This document shows, piece after piece, positions 47,966 through 57,664 of a stretch of DNA of 64,000 bases (positions are counted from its first letter, which is position 1; every line of letters starts with the position of its first letter). Source of the DNA: Castellaniella denitrificans (lineage in GTDB: Bacteria > Pseudomonadota > Gammaproteobacteria > Burkholderiales > Burkholderiaceae_B); the NCBI RefSeq assembly GCF_027214045.1, contig NZ_JAPWHE010000005.1, positions 1 through 64,000 on the forward strand, in the 5' to 3' direction. Position numbers and translations under genes: made by a program. Below the pieces are notes generated by a model. It did not search any database and was not told where the DNA came from. It was given only the letters and a program-made list of their open reading frames with translations.

Positions 47966-48138
47966 CACAGAGCAGTCCCTGCGGACTGCTCTGTGCCTGA
48001 CGAATCCGACCGGCATGCAGGCCGGGAGGTGGGGGGGATGCGGCAACTGTAAAAGAGCAGTCCCTGCGGACTGCTCTGTGCCTGACGAATCCGACCGGCA
48101 TGCAGGCCGGGAGGTGGGGGGATGCGGCAACTGTAAAA
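47966..48138 (+). repeat. tandem 85-bp repeat with nested hairpins
   Basis: Copy 1 spans 47970-48054 (85 bp) and copy 2 spans 48055-48138 (84 bp, one G fewer). A partial third copy (GCCTGACGAATCCGA) follows at about 48147-48162. Each unit contains the palindrome AGAGCAGTCC-CTGC-GGACTGCTCT and a second stem, CCGGC-GCCGG, around a GCATGC. In copy 1 the first stem extends to 13 bp. It fills the space between two + strand genes. Confidence 0.92.
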
Positions 48139-48182
48139 TGGTCCCAGCCTGACGAATCCGAACCGCTGACTCCAAGCCTCCC

Positions 48183-48926
48183 ATGTCCGATCCCCGCCCC
48201 GCCTCTCTGATCATCGAGCCGTCCGCTGGCGAGCCCGCGCAGCTCTTCGTCGTGCTGCATGGCGAATCGGCCGCGCCGGATCAGGTGCTGGACCTGGTGG
48301 CGGCGATCCGCCAGGCCTTTCCCCAGGCGCTGATCGTCCAGCCCCAAGGGCCGTTCGGCGCGGGTCCGGCCCGGCGCTGGATCGCCCGGACGAACCCGGA
48401 CGCCGAGTCCTACGTCGGCCTGGTGGCCGAAGCGGGGACCGCACTGGCGGTCGAAGTCCGCGCGCTGCAGCGCGATCGTGGCCTGAGCGGTGAACAGACC
48501 GCTCTGGCGGGATTTTCCGAGGGCGCCGCCGTGGCGCTGGAAGCCGTCTGCGCCGATCCCGGCCTGGCCGGCCGGGCGCTGTTGTTCTCCACCCGCTTCG
48601 CCACGCTGCCGCAGGCCGCGCCTATGCTGACCACCCTGCACCTGCTGCACGGCGCGGCGGACCGCGTCGCGCCCGTGGACCAGGCGCGCCAGGTCCATGG
48701 TCACCTGGCCGAGCTGGGCGGCGACGCGACCCTGGACATGGCGTCGAACGTCGGCCATGAACTGCATGACGCCTTGATCCGTCAGGCCATTGCGCGCCTG
48801 CAGACCTATCTGCCGCAACGCAGCTGGGAAGCCGTGATGGGGGCGCCGGACATGCGGGTCGACGAGTACGACGCCGACGATGGCGCGTCCGACGCGGACG
48901 CCGGGGACAACGGCACCCTGCACTGA
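48183..48926 (+). CDS. YpfH-type esterase / carboxylesterase
   Basis: 247 residues, alpha/beta hydrolase. It has LFVVLHGESAAPDQVLDLV, a nucleophile elbow AGFSEGAAVALEA (Ser in GFSEG), an Asp in LLHGAADRVAPVDQA and a His in NVGHELHDALI. It resembles E. coli YpfH, a serine esterase. The C-terminal 25 residues are acidic and disordered. Confidence 0.88.
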   Translation: MSDPRPASLIIEPSAGEPAQLFVVLHGESAAPDQVLDLVAAIRQAFPQALIVQPQGPFGAGPARRWIARTNPDAESYVGLVAEAGTALAVEVRALQRDRGLSGEQTALAGFSEGAAVALEAVCADPGLAGRALLFSTRFATLPQAAPMLTTLHLLHGAADRVAPVDQARQVHGHLAELGGDATLDMASNVGHELHDALIRQAIARLQTYLPQRSWEAVMGAPDMRVDEYDADDGASDADAGDNGTLH

Positions 48927-48965
48927 ACGGATTCGCCGGACGCGCGAGGCCGCGCGCGTCCGGTC

Positions 48966-50654
48966 TTACAGCCCCTGGCGCCGCCGGAAGGCGCGGCCCG
49001 CGGCCTGGGCGCACAGCACCAGCAGCGTCGACAGCACGATCATGAACAGGCCCAGGGCCGACAGCTTGCCCCAGAGGCCATCGTCGGCGTAGCCCAGGAT
49101 CTGGATGGCCAGGACTTCCGTGCCGGGGCGCGACAACACCACGGACACGGTCAGCTCGCGCAGGAACATGGTCGCCATCAGAATCCACGCGGACACGATG
49201 CCCGGGACCAGCAGCGGGATCACGATGCGTCTCAGGGTGACCAGACGGCTGGCTCCGCAGACCAGCGAGGATTCTTCCAGGTGGCCGTGGATCTGCACGA
49301 AGGCACTGGCCAGGGGGCGTACGCCGTAGGGCAGGTAGGCCGCGATATAGGCCAGCAGCAGGGCGGTCAGCGTGGAATAAAGCGGCGTCTGGACAAAGAA
49401 CCACATGAAGCCGATGCCGATGACGATGCCGGGGAAGGAGAACGACAGAAAGCTCAGCGTTTCCAGCAGGGTCGCCAGGGGGCCGCGTGTCTTGACGACG
49501 ACGTAGGCCACGCCCAGGGACAGCGCCACACCCAGCGTGGCCCCCGCGATCGCCAGGAACAGGCTGTTGCGCAGCGCCAGCAGGGCGCCGGGCTCGTGGA
49601 AAACGGCAATCCAGTGGCGCAGGTCCATGGCGGCGAAGGCCTGCGCGCCGGGTGGCATGACGTAGGGCACCAGCGAGGTATACAACAGCACCAGTACCGG
49701 CAGCACGACCATCAGCAGGCACAGCAGCCCGACGGCCAGGCCCAGCGGACGCCGCATGGCGCCGAGCTCGACCAGGCCGGGCCGGAAACCGCGCGCCGAA
49801 ACCGTGACGTACTTTTCGCCCTCGGCCGTCAGGGCGCGGTAGAGCACGATCAAGGCGATGGAGGCCGACAGGACGCTCATGCCGACGGCGGCGGCCTGGC
49901 CGTAGTCCGGGGCGAAGCCGGTGGAGATCATGTCGTACAGATAGGTGGCCAGCACGTCCACGCGGCCCGGTGTGCCCAGGACCCGGGGGACGGCGTAGGA
50001 CGCCAGGCTGCGCACGATGCCCAGGACCAGGGCCGCCAGGATGGCGGGCCGCAGGACCGGCAGGGTGACCCGCAGCAGGGTGCGCGTCCAACCGGACCCC
50101 GACACGCGCGCGGCCTCTTCCAGCGAAGGGTCGAAGGCGGCCATGGCCGGGGCGATGATCAGATAGGCAATGGGCATGTTCAGCAGCCCCTCGACCAGGG
50201 TCATGCCCCACAGCGAGTAGATGTCGAACGGCGCCGACTCCAGGCCGAACAGCCCCTGCAGCGCCTGGTTGAGCAGGCCGTTGCTGGGGTTCAGCAGCAG
50301 CGCCCAGCTGGCCGAGAACAGCAGGTGCGGGATCATCATCGGGACGATGGACAGCACTGTGAACAACGGTTTGGCGGGGATGTCGGTGCGGGTGTTCAGG
50401 TAGGCCAGGAACAGGGCCAGCAGCGTCGCCAGCAGCGACGAACCCAGCACGAACGCCACGGTATTGAAAGCGACGTCCCACAGATACGGATCAGTGTAGG
50501 CGCGGACATATTTCGACAGGGTGAACTGTCCGAAGGCGGTCAGGCCTCGGGACAGGCTGCCCAGCAGCAGCATCAGGACCGGGCACAGGGTCAGGAAGCC
50601 GACCAGGATGATGAGGGCCCAGCTCAGGGCGCGCGACTGGGAGCGGGCGTGCAT
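48966..50654 (-). CDS. FbpB-type ABC transporter permease
   Basis: 562 residues, about 12 transmembrane helices in two fused permease halves. Each half has an EAA-type loop: EEAARVSGSGWTRTLLRVTLPVLRPAI and EESSLVCGASRLVTLRRIVIPLLVPGI. Fused two-domain permeases of this type import ferric iron (FbpB/SfuB) or related substrates. Third gene of the operon, 7 nt after the ATPase gene. Confidence 0.9.
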   Translation of the reverse strand: MHARSQSRALSWALIILVGFLTLCPVLMLLLGSLSRGLTAFGQFTLSKYVRAYTDPYLWDVAFNTVAFVLGSSLLATLLALFLAYLNTRTDIPAKPLFTVLSIVPMMIPHLLFSASWALLLNPSNGLLNQALQGLFGLESAPFDIYSLWGMTLVEGLLNMPIAYLIIAPAMAAFDPSLEEAARVSGSGWTRTLLRVTLPVLRPAILAALVLGIVRSLASYAVPRVLGTPGRVDVLATYLYDMISTGFAPDYGQAAAVGMSVLSASIALIVLYRALTAEGEKYVTVSARGFRPGLVELGAMRRPLGLAVGLLCLLMVVLPVLVLLYTSLVPYVMPPGAQAFAAMDLRHWIAVFHEPGALLALRNSLFLAIAGATLGVALSLGVAYVVVKTRGPLATLLETLSFLSFSFPGIVIGIGFMWFFVQTPLYSTLTALLLAYIAAYLPYGVRPLASAFVQIHGHLEESSLVCGASRLVTLRRIVIPLLVPGIVSAWILMATMFLRELTVSVVLSRPGTEVLAIQILGYADDGLWGKLSALGLFMIVLSTLLVLCAQAAGRAFRRRQGL

Positions 50655-50661
50655 GGCGGTC

Positions 50662-51747
50662 TCAGGCGCTCAGCAGCAGGCAGTGGGCCGGGTCCAGGCG
50701 GATTTCGACGCGTTCCCCGGGCGCGGTCCGGACGTCGGGGTCGATGCGCGCCAGCAGCCGTTCGTCGTTGACACGGATCTCGGCCTCATAGACCTCGCCG
50801 ACGAACTCCATGGATTCGATCGTGCCCTCGATGACGTTGAAACCCGGCCCGACCTCGTGGCGCGTGACGCGGATGAATTCCGGGCGGATGCACAGCGTGG
50901 CCTCGGCGCCCTCGGGCAGATCGCGGGCCTGACAGTGGATCGTGCCCAGGCCGCAACGCGCCAGCGTGAAGTCGCTTTCCCGGTGTCGGACGATGGCCTG
51001 GAACTGATTGGCCCGGCCGATGAAATCCGCCACGTAGCGGTGCTGCGCGTCGAAGTACATGTGCTGCGGGGTTCCGGTCTCGATCACGCGCCCGGCCTGC
51101 ATCACGGCGATCGTGTGCGACAGGGCCAGGGCCTCGACCCGGTCGTGCGTGACGTACAGGGCGGTGATGCCGAGTTCGCCCAGGAAACGGCGCAGCAGCT
51201 TGCGGGTCTCCTCGCGCAGCTTGGCGTCCAGATTGGACAGGGGCTCGTCGAACAGGATCACGCGCGGCTCGGCGACCAGGGCGCGAGCCAGGGCCACGCG
51301 CTGCTGCTGGCCGCCCGACAGGCGTGTGGCGGGCTGCTGTTCGACGCCACGCAACTGGACGAATTCCAGCGCCTGGGCGACTTTCTCGCGGATCCGCGCC
51401 CGGGGGGCGCCACGCACCTGCAGCGGATAGGCAATATTGTCGAAGACCGACAGGTGCGGCCAGATGGCGTAGGTCTGGAACACCATCCCCAGGCCGCGTT
51501 TTTCCGTGGGTACGGCGATGCGGCGTTCGGCCGACCAGACGATTTCGTCGCCGATGCGGATTTCACCGGCGTCCGGGGTTTCCAGGCCGACGATGCAGCG
51601 CAGCAGCGTCGTCTTGCCGCAACCGCTGGGCCCCAGCAGGGTGAAGATCTCGTTGGCCGGGATCGTCAGGTCGACGTGGTCCAGCGCGGCGACGGTGCGG
51701 CCCTCGGACCGGTAGGTCTTGCACAGGCCCTCGATACGGATTTCCAT
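50662..51747 (-). CDS. FbpC-type ABC transporter ATPase
   Basis: 361 residues. Walker A LLGPSGCGKTTLLRCI, signature ATRLSGGQQQRVALARAL, Walker B VILFDEPLSNLDAKLRE and switch YVTHDRVEAL are intact. A C-terminal TOBE-like regulatory domain (about 240-361) is present, as in ferric iron and polyamine importers. It lies 14 nt after the binding-protein gene. Confidence 0.93.
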   Translation of the reverse strand: MEIRIEGLCKTYRSEGRTVAALDHVDLTIPANEIFTLLGPSGCGKTTLLRCIVGLETPDAGEIRIGDEIVWSAERRIAVPTEKRGLGMVFQTYAIWPHLSVFDNIAYPLQVRGAPRARIREKVAQALEFVQLRGVEQQPATRLSGGQQQRVALARALVAEPRVILFDEPLSNLDAKLREETRKLLRRFLGELGITALYVTHDRVEALALSHTIAVMQAGRVIETGTPQHMYFDAQHRYVADFIGRANQFQAIVRHRESDFTLARCGLGTIHCQARDLPEGAEATLCIRPEFIRVTRHEVGPGFNVIEGTIESMEFVGEVYEAEIRVNDERLLARIDPDVRTAPGERVEIRLDPAHCLLLSA

Positions 51748-51761
51748 GGCGTGCGCCGAGG

Positions 51762-52796
51762 TCAGCGGGCGCCGAACAGCTTGCCGAACTCGCGCCCCCA
51801 GCGCTGCAGCTCCTGGTCGGAAAGGTCGCGCACGGGTTTGACCCGGACGCGGTCGATACCCGGGATCGGGGGGTGCACGCCCGGGGCCAGCACGTATTCG
51901 CCCACGTCCTTGGCAAGCAGCGACATGGCCTCATGACCCAGCCAATAGTCCACGAACGCGCGCGCGGCGGCCGGGCGGGGCGCCTGGGCCGTCACGGCGA
52001 TGGCGCGGGGCGAGCCCAGCAGCGGACCGGACAGAGGGCCCCAGGCCAGCGGCGCGGGCGCTTTGGTGACGATGTACTTGGGCATGGAGATGGCGATGCG
52101 CTTTTCACCGCTTTCGATGGGCGCCGGGGTAGGGCCGAACGAGGCGACGAACATGGGCTTGTTGGCCGCCAGCGCCTTGACGAACCGCATCCATTCGTCC
52201 TCGGAGGCGAACACCTGTTCCTTCAGTCCGACCAGCCAGGAGATCGTCGATGCATGGTTGGAGGGGTTGGCCATGACAATCTGATCGCGCCATTTCGGGT
52301 CGCCCAGGTCCTGGTAGGTCCTGGGGGCGTCGGCGGCCCGGACGTGGCGGGTGTTGTACAGGTAGGAGACGTATTCCACCCCGAACAGCGTGATGTGCCC
52401 GTCCCGGGTGGCCCAGTCCGGGTAGCCCTGCGCGGCTGGAGACCGGTAGGGCGCCAGGATGCCTTGTTCTTTCAGGAGCTCCAGCATGGGCAGGGGAGCC
52501 TGCACCACGTCCGCCGTCAGTTTTCCGGCGGCGGCCTCGGTCAGCAGGGTGGGGATGAACTTGGAGCTGGAGATCCGCGTGTATTCGCCCTGGATGCCGG
52601 TCGCCTCGTGAAAGGCGGCCATGATGGGCTGCACGGCCGTGATGTTGGCGAAGAACGTGGCCTTGCCTTCGGCTCGGGCGGCGGCGAGGGCGGCCGCCGT
52701 GTCGTCGGCGGCCCGCGCCCAGGCGGGCAGGCCGGGCAGCGCGGCGGCGCCCGCCAGTTTCAGGAAGTCTCTGCGTTCGAAGGAAGGCGGCTTCAT
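51762..52796 (-). CDS. Tat-exported FbpA-type solute-binding protein
   Basis: 344 residues. RRDFLKLAGAAALPGLPAWARA is a twin-arginine signal. The mature protein has the class II binding-protein fold with FHEATGIQGEYTRISSSKFIPTLLTEAAAGK, as in iron(III)-binding family 1 proteins. First gene of the three-gene operon. Ferric iron is the likely cargo; phosphonate or sugar-phosphate cannot be excluded. Confidence 0.88.
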   Translation of the reverse strand: MKPPSFERRDFLKLAGAAALPGLPAWARAADDTAAALAAARAEGKATFFANITAVQPIMAAFHEATGIQGEYTRISSSKFIPTLLTEAAAGKLTADVVQAPLPMLELLKEQGILAPYRSPAAQGYPDWATRDGHITLFGVEYVSYLYNTRHVRAADAPRTYQDLGDPKWRDQIVMANPSNHASTISWLVGLKEQVFASEDEWMRFVKALAANKPMFVASFGPTPAPIESGEKRIAISMPKYIVTKAPAPLAWGPLSGPLLGSPRAIAVTAQAPRPAAARAFVDYWLGHEAMSLLAKDVGEYVLAPGVHPPIPGIDRVRVKPVRDLSDQELQRWGREFGKLFGAR

Positions 52797-52876
52797 GATT
52801 GACTCCTGAATGATGTTTTTGGCATGGTAGTGTGCGCAACGGCCAGAGGCAAGCAGGCCGGAACTCAGGAGATGAC

Positions 52877-53725
52877 ATGGAAAGGCGGATGTTCGGCGCG
52901 ACGGGGCGCCGGGTGGCGGTCCTGGGCCAGGGCAGCTGGTATCTGGATCGGGCGGCCGACCGGGCCGCGGCGGTCGCCGCCTTGCGGCGCGGCCTGGACC
53001 TGGGCATGACGCATATCGACACGGCCGAGATGTACGGCTCGGGGGCTGCGGAGTCGCTGGTTGGCGAGGCGGTCCGGGGCCGCCGCGACGAGGTGTTCCT
53101 GGTGTCCAAGGTGCTGCCCTCGAATGCGGGCCGGCGGGCCGCCGTCCAGGCCTGCGAACGTTCCCTGAAGGCCCTGGGCACGGACCGCCTGGACGCCTAT
53201 CTGTTGCATTGGCGTGGCGACGTCCCGTTGGAGGAGACCTTCCGTGCCTTCGAGGATCTGAAGGCCGCCGGCAAGATCCGCGCCTACGGAGTCAGCAACT
53301 TCGATGTGGACGACCTGGAAGAGGCCTGGGCCATCCTGGGGGCCGGCAAGCTGGCCTGCAATCAGGTGCTCTATCATTTAGAGGAACGGGCCGTCGAACA
53401 CACCGTCATTCCCTGGTGCCGCGACCACGATGTGGCCGTGGTGGCCTACAGCCCTTTCGGACACGATACGTTTCCGGAAGAGGACTCTGCGGGCGGCCGC
53501 GAACTGGCCGGAATCGCACGGGCGCGCGGGGCGACGGCGCGTCAGGTGGCGCTGGCCTTCCTGACCCGGGAGGATGGACTGTTCGCGATCCCCAAGGCAG
53601 CGGACGAGGCGCATGTGCGAGACAATGCCGCGGCGGGCACCCTGCGGCTTGCACCGGCCGAGATCGCGCGGCTGGACGCCGCCTTTCCCAGGGGACCGCG
53701 TCCCGCTTTTCTGCCGATGATCTGA
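52877..53725 (+). CDS. aldo/keto reductase
   Basis: 282 residues from ATG 52877, with AGGAG 8 nt upstream. The catalytic tetrad residues are visible: Asp and Tyr in MTHIDTAEMYGSG, Lys in VFLVSKVLPS, His in AYLLHWRGDV. GVSNFDVDDLEEA and IPKAADEAHVRDN are further family motifs. NADPH-dependent carbonyl reductase; substrate unknown. It is divergent from the iron-uptake operon. Confidence 0.92.
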   Translation: MERRMFGATGRRVAVLGQGSWYLDRAADRAAAVAALRRGLDLGMTHIDTAEMYGSGAAESLVGEAVRGRRDEVFLVSKVLPSNAGRRAAVQACERSLKALGTDRLDAYLLHWRGDVPLEETFRAFEDLKAAGKIRAYGVSNFDVDDLEEAWAILGAGKLACNQVLYHLEERAVEHTVIPWCRDHDVAVVAYSPFGHDTFPEEDSAGGRELAGIARARGATARQVALAFLTREDGLFAIPKAADEAHVRDNAAAGTLRLAPAEIARLDAAFPRGPRPAFLPMI

Positions 53726-53776
53726 GGTGATCCCCGGGCGAGCGGGCGGGCCGGGAAGGGCGGTGTCCCGGCCGCC

Positions 53777-54766
53777 TTACAGCAGCGCCTGGCGCAGGGC
53801 CTCGGGGGACCGGGGCGACAGCAGGCCGGGCGCCACGTCGAAGACGGTGCGGGCGCCGGTTTCCCCGGCGGCCTTCATCCGCCAGGCGGCGCGCGCGTAG
53901 GCCACCAGCACGCTGGACGTGAACGCCGGGTTGCTGTCGAGCTTCAGGGAAAATTCCATCGTCTGGCGCTCGGCGCTGGCTGTCTGGCCGCTGCGGATGA
54001 CGAAGCCGCCATGCGGCATGCCGGCGTGTTCCCGGGCCAGGGTGGCCTCGTCGATGAAGCGCACCGTGGTGTCGTAGTCCGCGAAGTAGTCCGGCATGGC
54101 GACGATGGCCTGCTCGACAGCCCGCGCGTCTGCACCCGGTTCCAGCACCACGAGGCATTCGCGCCGGTGCTTTTCGCGGGGCGAGAGCGACGGCTGTTCT
54201 CCTGCGCGCACGCGCGCGACCGCTTCCGGGACGGGGATGGTGTACTGCACCCCGGCCCGCACGCCTGGCACGCGCCGGATGGCGTCGGAATGCCCCTGGC
54301 TAAGGCCCTTGCCCCAGAAAGTGTGGGTGGCGCCGGCCGGCAGAATGGCCTCGCCCATCAGGCGGTTGATGGAGAACAGGCCCGGGTCCCAGCCGACCGC
54401 GATGATGGACAGGTTGCCATGCGCGCGGGCGGCGGCGTCGATGGCCTCGAAGTACCGGGGAATCCGGGCGTGGGTGTCGTAGCTGTCCACCGTCGTGAAC
54501 GATCGGGCCAGCTCGGGGCCCTGGTCGGGCAGGTCGTCCTTGGATCCGCCGCACAGGATCATGACGTCGATGTCGTCGCGGTGCGCTGCGGCCTCGTCCA
54601 GGGGCAGGACCGGCGTCGCAGGGTCGGGCAGGCGCAGCGAGGTGGGATCACGGCGCGTGAAGACGCCCGCCAGGCGCATGTCGGGGCAGCGGGCCAGGGC
54701 CGCCAGGGCGCCGCGCCCAAGGTTGCCGTAACCGGCGATGCCGACGCGGATCGTGTCTGAAGCCAT
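53777..54766 (-). CDS. ddh: meso-diaminopimelate D-dehydrogenase
   Basis: 329 residues. The Rossmann start IRVGIAGYGNLGRGALAAL, CGGSKDDLPDQGPELARSFTTVDSYDTHARIP, the NADP/substrate segment IAVGWDPGLFSINRLMGEAILP and FWGKGLSQGHSDAIRRVPGV match Ddh. It makes meso-DAP directly from tetrahydrodipicolinate and ammonia for lysine and peptidoglycan. This one-step route is uncommon in Proteobacteria. Confidence 0.93.
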   Translation of the reverse strand: MASDTIRVGIAGYGNLGRGALAALARCPDMRLAGVFTRRDPTSLRLPDPATPVLPLDEAAAHRDDIDVMILCGGSKDDLPDQGPELARSFTTVDSYDTHARIPRYFEAIDAAARAHGNLSIIAVGWDPGLFSINRLMGEAILPAGATHTFWGKGLSQGHSDAIRRVPGVRAGVQYTIPVPEAVARVRAGEQPSLSPREKHRRECLVVLEPGADARAVEQAIVAMPDYFADYDTTVRFIDEATLAREHAGMPHGGFVIRSGQTASAERQTMEFSLKLDSNPAFTSSVLVAYARAAWRMKAAGETGARTVFDVAPGLLSPRSPEALRQALL

Positions 54767-54978
54767 GGAATTCCTTCGGGTAGCGTGAAGATGACCGCCA
54801 GACCGGGCTCTGGCGGCGAACGCGGCGGGTCTTGTCGTGCGACAAGGTTTGATTGTATCGGCTCACCGGGGCGGCGATGTCGCGGTGCTAGAATGGCGCC
54901 CATTTTCAGAGGGCCCCTGACGGTTCAGGCATTCCCCCGCCGGGCGCGAGCCCCGGAAAATCCTTGCGGAGTATCCCG

Positions 54979-56211
54979 ATGACGTCCAACGTCCTGAAAC
55001 CCAACCCCCTGCTCCAGTTCGTCGGCGGCGGCAACCTGGTGACGCGGATCCTGATCGGTCTCGTCGCCGGCGTCGTCCTGGCGCTCGCTTCTCCTGACGC
55101 GGCCCGGGCAGTCGGTCTGCTGGGCGGCCTGTTCGTCACGGCGCTGAAATCCATCGCCCCGATTCTGGTCTTCGTGCTGGTGGCCGCCTCGATCGCCAAT
55201 CATCAGCGGGGCGCCCAGGCGCGGCTGGGACCGATCCTGGTCCTGTATCTGGCCGGTACCTTCGCGGCAGCGGTGGTTGCGGTGGTGGCCAGCTTCATGT
55301 TTCCTCTGACCATCCGCCTGCAACTGGGCGAGGTCGCGATCAACCCGCCCGGCGACGTGACCGAAGTCCTGCGCAATCTGCTGCTGAGCGTGGTGGACAA
55401 CCCCGTGCGCGCGCTGGCCGATGCCAACTACATCGGCATCCTGGCCTGGGCCATCGGTCTTGGGATCGCGCTGCGTCACGCCAACGCATCCACCAGGCAT
55501 GTCATGGCGGACCTGTCGGTGGGGTTGTCGCATATCGTCAGGGTCGTCATCCGCACGGCCCCGATCGGGATCTTCGGGCTGGTCGCCTCGACCATCGCCG
55601 CGACCGGATTCAGCGCGCTGCTTGACTACGCCCGCCTGCTGACGGTGCTGCTGGGCTGCATGCTGTTCGTGGCATTGGTGGTCAACCCGCTGATCGTGTT
55701 CCTGCGGCTGCGGATCAATCCCTATCCGCTGGTCTTCACCTGTCTGCGCGAATCCGGCGTGACGGCTTTCTTCACGCGCAGCTCGGCGGCCAACATCCCG
55801 GTCAACATGGCCCTGTGCCGCAAGCTGGGCCTGGATGAGGACACTTATTCCGTATCCATTCCCCTGGGCGCCACCATCAACATGGCCGGTGCCGCTGTCA
55901 CCATCACGGTGCTGACGCTGGCGGCGGTCAACACCCTGGGAATCGCCGTGGACTTGCCCACGGCGCTGCTGCTGAGCCTCGTGGCGGCGGTCTGCGCCTG
56001 CGGGGCGTCCGGCGTGGCCGGCGGGTCGTTGTTGCTGATCCCGGTGGCCTGCAGCCTGTTCGGCATTTCCAACGACCTGGCGATGCAGGTCGTCGGGGTG
56101 GGCTTCATCATCGGCGTGCTGCAGGATTCCGCCGAGACGGCGTTGAATTCCTCGACCGACGTGGTGTTCACGGCCGCGGGGGCAGGCCTCCCTCGGTCCA
56201 GCGCTCGATGA
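54979..56211 (+). CDS. sstT: serine/threonine:sodium symporter SstT
   Basis: 410 residues from ATG 54979, close to the E. coli length. A dicarboxylate/amino-acid:cation symporter fold with [73 protein letters not shown] and VQDS-like [16 protein letters not shown]. Its 3' end overlaps the gph 3' end by 44 nt, tail to tail. Confidence 0.93.
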   Translation: MTSNVLKPNPLLQFVGGGNLVTRILIGLVAGVVLALASPDAARAVGLLGGLFVTALKSIAPILVFVLVAASIANHQRGAQARLGPILVLYLAGTFAAAVVAVVASFMFPLTIRLQLGEVAINPPGDVTEVLRNLLLSVVDNPVRALADANYIGILAWAIGLGIALRHANASTRHVMADLSVGLSHIVRVVIRTAPIGIFGLVASTIAATGFSALLDYARLLTVLLGCMLFVALVVNPLIVFLRLRINPYPLVFTCLRESGVTAFFTRSSAANIPVNMALCRKLGLDEDTYSVSIPLGATINMAGAAVTITVLTLAAVNTLGIAVDLPTALLLSLVAAVCACGASGVAGGSLLLIPVACSLFGISNDLAMQVVGVGFIIGVLQDSAETALNSSTDVVFTAAGAGLPRSSAR

Positions 56212-56857
56212 GGGGCCAGAGGGCTTCCGGAGAGTCGGCGATGGCGTCGGCGCCCCAGCGGGCCGGGTCGTCCAGCGAGCAATAGCCGTAAGCGGCGGCC
56301 ACGGTCGCCATGCCGGCCGACTGGCCGGCCACGATGTCGCGTTCGTCGTCGCCGATGTAGATGCAGCGTTCGGGTGCGACGCCGGCCTGGCGGGCGGCGT
56401 GCAGCAGCGGCTCCGGATGCGGCTTGGTGTGGGGCGTGGTGTCACCGCCCACCGTCACCAGACAACGTTCCTGCAGGCCCAGGTGGCGCACGATGGGCAA
56501 GGCCAGCGATTCGACCTTGTTGGTCACGATGCCCCAGCCGTAGGCCTGGCCGCCCAGCAGATCCAGCAGTTCCGGAATGCCCGGGAACAGCCGGGTGCGC
56601 ACCAGCATGGCTTCGGCGTAATCGCGCAGAAATTGTTGGCGCACGGCTTCGTATTCCCCGGACCGGGCGTCGAGATCCAGGGCGGCCTTCAGCAGACCGC
56701 GCGCGCCGTGCGAGGCATGCGGACGCAGGGCTTCGTAGGGCAGGGGGGGCAGGCCCCGATAGTGGCGCTGGCGGTTGGCGGCGGCGGCCAGATCGGGCGC
56801 CGTGTCGGCCAGGGTGCCGTCGAAATCGAACAGGACGAGGCGGCGCATCGTGGTCAT
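56168..56857 (-). CDS. gph: phosphoglycolate phosphatase-like HAD hydrolase
   Basis: 229 residues from ATG 56857, overlapping the ubiG stop by 4 nt; ATG 56848 is possible. HAD motifs: [16 protein letters not shown] (nucleophile Asp), IVTNKVE, a Lys in [10 protein letters not shown], and YIGDDERDI. It removes 2-phosphoglycolate or related phosphates. In Bordetella-like genomes it follows ubiG, as here. Confidence 0.9.
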   Translation of the reverse strand: MTTMRRLVLFDFDGTLADTAPDLAAAANRQRHYRGLPPLPYEALRPHASHGARGLLKAALDLDARSGEYEAVRQQFLRDYAEAMLVRTRLFPGIPELLDLLGGQAYGWGIVTNKVESLALPIVRHLGLQERCLVTVGGDTTPHTKPHPEPLLHAARQAGVAPERCIYIGDDERDIVAGQSAGMATVAAAYGYCSLDDPARWGADAIADSPEALWPLIERWTEGGLPPRP

Positions 56858-57561
56858 TCCGGGCGGCGCGCGGCCATCAGGTAGTTGACGCTGGTGTCTT
56901 GCGTCAGGCTGTAGCGCCGGGTCAGCGGCTGGTAGCCCATGCCGGACAGTCCGACGACCTCCAGCCCCGCCCCGCGCGCGGCGGCGGCCAGTTCGCTGGG
57001 CGTGATGAAATGTTCGTAGCTGTGCGTGCCGCGCGGCAGCATGCGCATGACGTATTCCGCCGCCACGATGGCCAGCAGGAAAGATTTCGGATTGCGGTTC
57101 AGCGTGGAGAAACAGACCAGGCCGCCCGGGCGGACCAGCCGGGCGCAGGCGCCGACGACCGAAGCCGGGTCGGGCACGTGCTCCAGCAGCTCCATGCAGG
57201 TGACCAGGTCGAACCGGCCGGCCTGATGTTGCGCGTAGTCCTCCGCGCTGACGCATTCGTACTGGACCTGGACACCCGACTCGTGGCCGTGCAGACGTGC
57301 GATCTTCAGGGACTCCTTGGCCAGATCGATGCCCGTGACCTGGGCGCCTTCGGTCGCCATGGCTTCGGCCAGCAGGCCGCCACCGCAGCCGACATCCAGC
57401 GCCCGCAGGCCGTCCAGCGAGCCGGCCTGGGCACGGATCCAGTCCAGGCGCAGGGGATTGATGTCGTGCAGGGTCTTCAGTTCGCCTTGGGGATCCCACC
57501 AACTGGAGGCGAAGGCGCTGAATTTGTCGAGTTCCGCCGGGTCGGCGTTGGCTGCGTGCAT
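56854..57561 (-). CDS. ubiG: ubiquinone O-methyltransferase UbiG
   Basis: 235 residues. The start DPAELDKFSAFASSWWDPQGELKTLHDINPLRLDWI is diagnostic. The SAM site is LDVGCGGGLLAEAMA, then VTCMELLEHVPDP, and C-terminal YMLPRGTHSYEHFITPSELA-type residues. It catalyses both O-methylations in ubiquinone synthesis at the inner membrane. Confidence 0.95.
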   Translation of the reverse strand: MHAANADPAELDKFSAFASSWWDPQGELKTLHDINPLRLDWIRAQAGSLDGLRALDVGCGGGLLAEAMATEGAQVTGIDLAKESLKIARLHGHESGVQVQYECVSAEDYAQHQAGRFDLVTCMELLEHVPDPASVVGACARLVRPGGLVCFSTLNRNPKSFLLAIVAAEYVMRMLPRGTHSYEHFITPSELAAAARGAGLEVVGLSGMGYQPLTRRYSLTQDTSVNYLMAARRPE

Positions 57562-57589
57562 GGGGCGGGCTCCAGGGGATCCAGAAATG

Positions 57590-57618
57590 AATAGGGCTCC
57601 GTTGAACGGAGCCCTATT
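57590..57618 (-). terminator. hairpin between ompA and ubiG
   Basis: AATAGGGCTCCGTT and AACGGAGCCCTATT form a long perfect stem around a minimal loop, 47 nt after the ompA stop. There is no proper T-run on the minus strand, so it may be a weak terminator or an RNA stability element separating ompA from ubiG. Confidence 0.55.
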
Positions 57619-57664
57619 GTAGCCGCCGAGCGATGTGCGCGGCGGCCTCGTGCGGCCAGCGGAA

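Noticed and set aside
49281-50771. 496-codon open frame antisense to the FbpB-type permease
   Set aside because: Low-complexity Q/G/H-rich shadow frame without a start signal or domain.
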